Origin: Flavobacterium tagetis
Lineage (GTDB): Bacteria > Bacteroidota > Bacteroidia > Flavobacteriales > Flavobacteriaceae
Assembly (NCBI RefSeq): GCF_016735615.1
Contig: NZ_JAERSF010000001.1
Location: 868,001 to 932,000, forward strand
Length of the DNA: 64,000 bases
Direction of reading: 5' to 3'
Shown: positions 60,715-64,000 of the stretch, in pieces
How the letters are laid out: every line of letters begins with the position of its first letter
Position numbering within the stretch: position 1 is the stretch's first letter
Translations under genes and position numbers: made by a program
Notes under the pieces: generated by a model
Database searches by the model: none
Seen by the model: the letters and a program-made list of their open reading frames with translations, nothing else
Told to the model about the DNA's origin: nothing

Positions 60715-62208
60715 ATGAAAATAAAAAATATATTTTTAGCAGGAAGCATTTGTTTCATTGCTTTGACAGGTTGCACCAATGTTGAAGAAAACGTGTATGA
60801 TCAATATCCTGCAAAGGATTTTTATGGATCTCCTCAAGGAGCTGACATAGCCTTAGCAAGTGTATATGCACAGATTCCTGGTAATTGGAATGGTGTTGGT
60901 TATGCCGGCGCCGATATGGGTTGGTATGACTTAAATTCCATGTGTGTTGATGATCAAGTTATTCCTCACAGAAATACAGGTGACTGGTCAACTGAATTTG
61001 CAATTTTGTTCAAACATCAATGGTTGCCAACAGATGAAGTAGTTAGAAATACATGGAACTGGCTTTACAAATCAATTTTCAATGCCAACCTTGCAATACA
61101 ACAATTGGAAGACTCTAAAGCTGATGCATCAAAAATTGCTGAAGCTAAAGTTTTAAGAGCTTTTTTCTATTATTTATTAATTGATGATTTTGGAAGTGTT
61201 CCTTTTTACACAGATAACAATATTACTGTTGACAAAATTCCACAAGCAAGTCGTCAAGTAGTATTTGATTTTGTAGTATCAGAATTAAAGGCAAATGTTG
61301 ATCTACTGCCAGGTACTAAGGGTGGCGAATTTTACGGCAGATTCAATAAATGGGCTGGATATACTTTGCTTGCTAAGGTATACTTGAATGCAGGTGTTTT
61401 AACTGGAACTCCAAAATGGGAAGAATGTTTGGCGGCTTGTAATGTTGTAAATGGCGGAGGGTTCTCATTACATCCCGCTCTTTCAGATGCTTCAAGTCCA
61501 TTAGGAAATAAATACTACGAATTGTTTGGAGATGTAAGTCCACAAGATGAAACTATTTTATCTATTTATACTACCGTTGATGTTGTGGGTCGTAATATTT
61601 TTACAGTACGTAGTTTGATTGGGCCACATGCTAATGCTTTATTTGGTTATAGTGGCTGGAACGGATCTGTTATTCCAAAAGATTTTTACCTAAAGTATGA
61701 CGATAAAGATATTCGTAAAAAACAATTCTTATTAGGGCCGCAACCAGGTAACGTAAATTATACATTAGACATCACTTCATTAGATAATCCAGGAGCAGGT
61801 GCCCAGGAAGGTGTTAGAAATGTTAAGTTTTATCCAGCAGGTTCAATGAACGGTGGCGGAGCTTCAAATGATTTCCCAATTTACAGATATGCTGATGTTA
61901 TGTTAATGACAGCCGAATGTAATGTTCGTTTGGGCAATGCAGGAGCAGCTAAACCTTTAGTTGATGCTATTAGAACTCGAGCTGGTCTTGCTGCTTTAGC
62001 TTCAAACCCTACTCTTGATGATATTTTTGATGAAAGAGGACGTGAATTAAATTGGGAAGGGCATCGTAGAGAGGACATGATTCGTTTTGATAAATTTTTG
62101 TTGCCAAATGAATTCAAAGGTGCTTCAGAAGAATATAGAAAAATATTCCCTATCCCAACTTCAGCTTTAAATGCAAATCCAGGACTTAAACAAAATCCAG
62201 GTTACTAA
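60715..62208 (+). CDS. susD: SusD-type glycan-binding outer membrane lipoprotein
   Basis: Surface lipoprotein that closes over SusC and binds the glycan. The 497-aa protein has the lipobox ALTGC with lipidated Cys20, the TPR-like helical N-terminal part (NLAIQQLEDSKADASKIAEAKVLRAFFYYLL) quoted in parts, and the SusD-family C-terminal RDE-type motif region (DDIFDERGRELNWEGHRREDMIRFDKFL, in parts), where ERGRELNWEGHRR is strongly conserved. It lies between susC (8 nt) and susE-like (14 nt). Confidence 0.95.
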   Translation: MKIKNIFLAGSICFIALTGCTNVEENVYDQYPAKDFYGSPQGADIALASVYAQIPGNWNGVGYAGADMGWYDLNSMCVDDQVIPHRNTGDWSTEFAILFKHQWLPTDEVVRNTWNWLYKSIFNANLAIQQLEDSKADASKIAEAKVLRAFFYYLLIDDFGSVPFYTDNNITVDKIPQASRQVVFDFVVSELKANVDLLPGTKGGEFYGRFNKWAGYTLLAKVYLNAGVLTGTPKWEECLAACNVVNGGGFSLHPALSDASSPLGNKYYELFGDVSPQDETILSIYTTVDVVGRNIFTVRSLIGPHANALFGYSGWNGSVIPKDFYLKYDDKDIRKKQFLLGPQPGNVNYTLDITSLDNPGAGAQEGVRNVKFYPAGSMNGGGASNDFPIYRYADVMLMTAECNVRLGNAGAAKPLVDAIRTRAGLAALASNPTLDDIFDERGRELNWEGHRREDMIRFDKFLLPNEFKGASEEYRKIFPIPTSALNANPGLKQNPGY

Positions 62209-62222
62209 ATCAGCTAAATATT

Positions 62223-63299
62223 ATGAAAAAATATATAAATAAATTAGTCGCATTACTTGCATTAGTAATCGTGACTACTTCTTGTGAATCTGACGCAGAA
62301 TTAACCGTTTTAAAATCGGTTAGTTTTCCTGCTGCAATTACATCTTCTTCTAGTAAAATTGTGCTTACAGAAGATACCGCTGACGATACTGCAACAACTA
62401 TTTCTTGGCCAGCTGTTGTTTTCCCAATTGAAGCTCCCGTTTTATATACGGTACAATTTGATCTACCAGCAAATACTACTGGTGCAAAGGCGTGGTTAAA
62501 TGCTAAAGTATTCGAAGCTGGAAATGATGTTTTGAGTAAATCTTTCACTGTTCGTGATTTGAATAAAATTGCAACTGATTTAGGAATACAACCAAATGTA
62601 GAAGGAAAATTAGCCGTAAGAGTCGTGGCTGCCATGGACAGAAATATTTATTCAGATCCAATTGAGATAATGGTTACTCCTTACGAAAAAGCAGTTGTTT
62701 TTGGCGAAATTTATATGCCTGGAGATTATCAAGGTTGGGCAGTTGAAACTGCTTCAGCTTTAACAGCAATTGAAAAAGGAATTTATCAAGGATACATGAC
62801 TGCTGAAGGCACTGCACTAGCATTCAAATTAAATACTGCCAGAACATGGGCTGAATTTTACGGTGCAGGTGCTACTAATGAAGATTTAGTTAGAATGGAT
62901 GATGATAATTTATTTCTTCCAAGTGCAGGTTCATACCAAATTAAAGTAAATTTGAACACGCTAAAATGGTCTGCTACTCCTTATTCATGGGGAATTGTTG
63001 GAACTGCTCAATCTGGAGGATGGGACAACAGCACGCCAATGAGTTATGATCACCAGACTAAAACATGGAAAGTAACAGCAGACTTAGTTCCTGGAGCATT
63101 AAAATTCAGATTGAACAACAAATGGGACGTTAATTACGGACCTAAAGATGCTACAACAAATACTATTAATCGAGACGATCAAGGTTCTTATACCATTACT
63201 GAAGCAGGAACTTATGAGGTTACCTTCACTATTGAAGAAACAGATCCAAATACAAATGGCTATCCTGCAACAGCAACATGCAGTATAGTTAAAAAATAA
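62223..63299 (+). CDS. SusE/SusF-like starch-binding outer membrane lipoprotein
   Basis: A 358-aa lipoprotein with lipobox VTTSC (Cys21), an N-terminal SusE-type domain (about 25-150: SVSFPAAITSSSSKIVLTED, TISWPAVVF, PIEIMVTPYEK) and at least two C-terminal carbohydrate-binding-like domains starting at GEIYMPGDYQGW and IVGTAQSGGWDNSTPM, each with the Trp-rich pattern seen in SusE and SusF starch-binding domains. It sits 14 nt after susD in the order expected of sus loci. SusE and SusF cannot be told apart by eye. Confidence 0.88.
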   Translation: MKKYINKLVALLALVIVTTSCESDAELTVLKSVSFPAAITSSSSKIVLTEDTADDTATTISWPAVVFPIEAPVLYTVQFDLPANTTGAKAWLNAKVFEAGNDVLSKSFTVRDLNKIATDLGIQPNVEGKLAVRVVAAMDRNIYSDPIEIMVTPYEKAVVFGEIYMPGDYQGWAVETASALTAIEKGIYQGYMTAEGTALAFKLNTARTWAEFYGAGATNEDLVRMDDDNLFLPSAGSYQIKVNLNTLKWSATPYSWGIVGTAQSGGWDNSTPMSYDHQTKTWKVTADLVPGALKFRLNNKWDVNYGPKDATTNTINRDDQGSYTITEAGTYEVTFTIEETDPNTNGYPATATCSIVKK

Positions 63300-63337
63300 T
63301 CTAGCACATTCATACTTGTTAGATTAGTTTTGAGTGA

Positions 63338-63366
63338 AACCTGCCTTTCTGAGCAAAAGGCAGGTT
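63338..63366. repeat. Hairpin between susE-like and alpha-amylase genes
   Basis: AACCTGCCTTT / AAAGGCAGGTT with a 7-nt loop. Only a short A-rich stretch follows, no T-run, so it looks like an mRNA-stability or processing hairpin that lets transcription continue into the amylase gene. Confidence 0.7.
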
Positions 63367-63420
63367 ATCTAAAAAAATAAAACTGCCGCTCAAAACCTAT
63401 CCAATTTAATTTTTAAAATT

Positions 63421-64000
63421 ATGAAGTCTAACTCCAATATTTTTCTTGCTTTACTGCTTTCAATAGCTTTTGTATCGTGCAGTTCTTCTGAAGAAAATCC
63501 GAAACCAGATCCAAATACAGGAACAGGAAACGAATATCAGCAGTATGGATCACCATTTGATAAAGTTGCAGCCAACGAAGATGCCGTAATTTATCAGGTA
63601 AATGTGCGTTCTTTTAGTCCAGAAGGAAATTTGAAAGGTGTTCAGAAACGACTTGGAGACATTCAGAAACTAGGTGCCAATGTCATTTATTTAATGCCGA
63701 TTTATCCTGTTGGAAAAATAAAAACGGCTGGTAAATTAGGTTCGCCTTATTCTATTAAAGACTACAAAGCCGTTAATACTGATTATGGGACATTAGAAGA
63801 TCTTCAAGCTTTGGTTACTGATGCACACAGCAAAAATATGGCGGTGATTTTAGACTGGGTTGCCAATCATACTTCTTGGGACAATCAATGGATTACAACG
63901 CATCCTGATTGGTACCAAAAAGATGCCAGCGGAAACATTACGATTCCGCCTGGAACAAACTGGCAAGATGTGGCGCAGTTAAATTACACCAATTCAGAAA
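63421..64000 (+). CDS. Alpha-amylase family (GH13) lipoprotein, SusG-like, partial
   Basis: N-terminal 193 residues of a glycoside hydrolase of family 13; the gene continues past base 64000. The lipobox FVSC with Cys20 marks an outer-membrane lipoprotein. The opening AVIYQVNVRSFSPEGNLKG, LGANVIYLMPIYPVG and the region I-type motif ILDWVANHTSWDN are typical of the alpha-amylase barrel. It ends the visible part of the sus operon (ATG at 63421, 121 bp after susE-like, past a hairpin) and supports starch or a related alpha-glucan as substrate. The catalytic Asp/Glu triad lies outside the window. Confidence 0.9.
   Translation, partial: MKSNSNIFLALLLSIAFVSCSSSEENPKPDPNTGTGNEYQQYGSPFDKVAANEDAVIYQVNVRSFSPEGNLKGVQKRLGDIQKLGANVIYLMPIYPVGKIKTAGKLGSPYSIKDYKAVNTDYGTLEDLQALVTDAHSKNMAVILDWVANHTSWDNQWITTHPDWYQKDASGNITIPPGTNWQDVAQLNYTNSE

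Noticed and set aside
62210..62635. Minus-strand ORF of 141 codons
   Set aside because: It is antisense to the susE-like gene, which has a lipobox and operon position on the plus strand.

Overview
The window looks like chromosome of a Flavobacterium-type member of the Bacteroidota. The signs are low GC, gene starts without Shine-Dalgarno sequences, many promoters with the Bacteroidota -7 element TAnnTTTG (often with TTG or TTTG 18-20 bp upstream), a SusC/SusD polysaccharide locus, a type IX secretion sorting domain, and short intergenic repeats of the kind common in this genus. The genus is an inference from gene content and style. No tRNA, rRNA, CRISPR array, insertion sequence or prophage was seen.

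Layout. 1-161: start of a TatD-like nuclease gene, cut by the window edge. 465-5370: an S41 peptidase, an unusual sigma-region-2/TPR membrane fusion, a retropepsin-like protein and a Tet-type MFS exporter. 5516-11889 (minus): a tetR-tolC-adaptor-RND efflux operon, then a yceI gene; the tetR and yceI promoters carry the same operator-like palindrome. 12785-14801: polyprenyl synthase, a hypothetical gene and a beta-barrel protein. 14919-19018: sucA and sucB of 2-oxoglutarate dehydrogenase. 19237-25249: a probable iron-uptake locus (TonB receptor, two small membrane proteins, two PepSY membrane proteins). 25307-29271: YwqK-like protein, TlpA-like thioredoxin, aspS, cold-shock protein. 29515-42932: a complete 14-gene nuoA-N operon for respiratory complex I, with an unusually short NuoG. 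43096-47203: a BI-1 family protein and a secreted pectate lyase with LacI-type operator-like palindromes upstream. 47272-54888: ALDH7-type dehydrogenase, a metallo-beta-lactamase-fold phosphodiesterase, a convergent toxin/antitoxin-like pair, 3-hydroxyanthranilate dioxygenase, an EEP-family protein, LD-carboxypeptidase, YraN and an ACT-like protein. 55275-64000: a starch-type polysaccharide utilisation locus (ECF sigma, FecR anti-sigma, SusC with STN domain, SusD, SusE-like, start of an alpha-amylase), cut by the window edge.

How it fits together. SucAB makes succinyl-CoA and NADH, and complex I oxidises NADH and pumps ions. The pectate lyase and the sus locus feed plant-type polysaccharides into the cell. 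The STN domain on SusC together with the FecR and ECF genes predicts that glycan binding outside is signalled to transcription inside. The most unusual items are the sigma/TPR fusion, the thrice-repeated GGAAACT-N14-AGTTTCC palindrome at the efflux regulator, and the convergent toxin/antitoxin pair whose antitoxin start codon lies inside a 15-bp inverted repeat.
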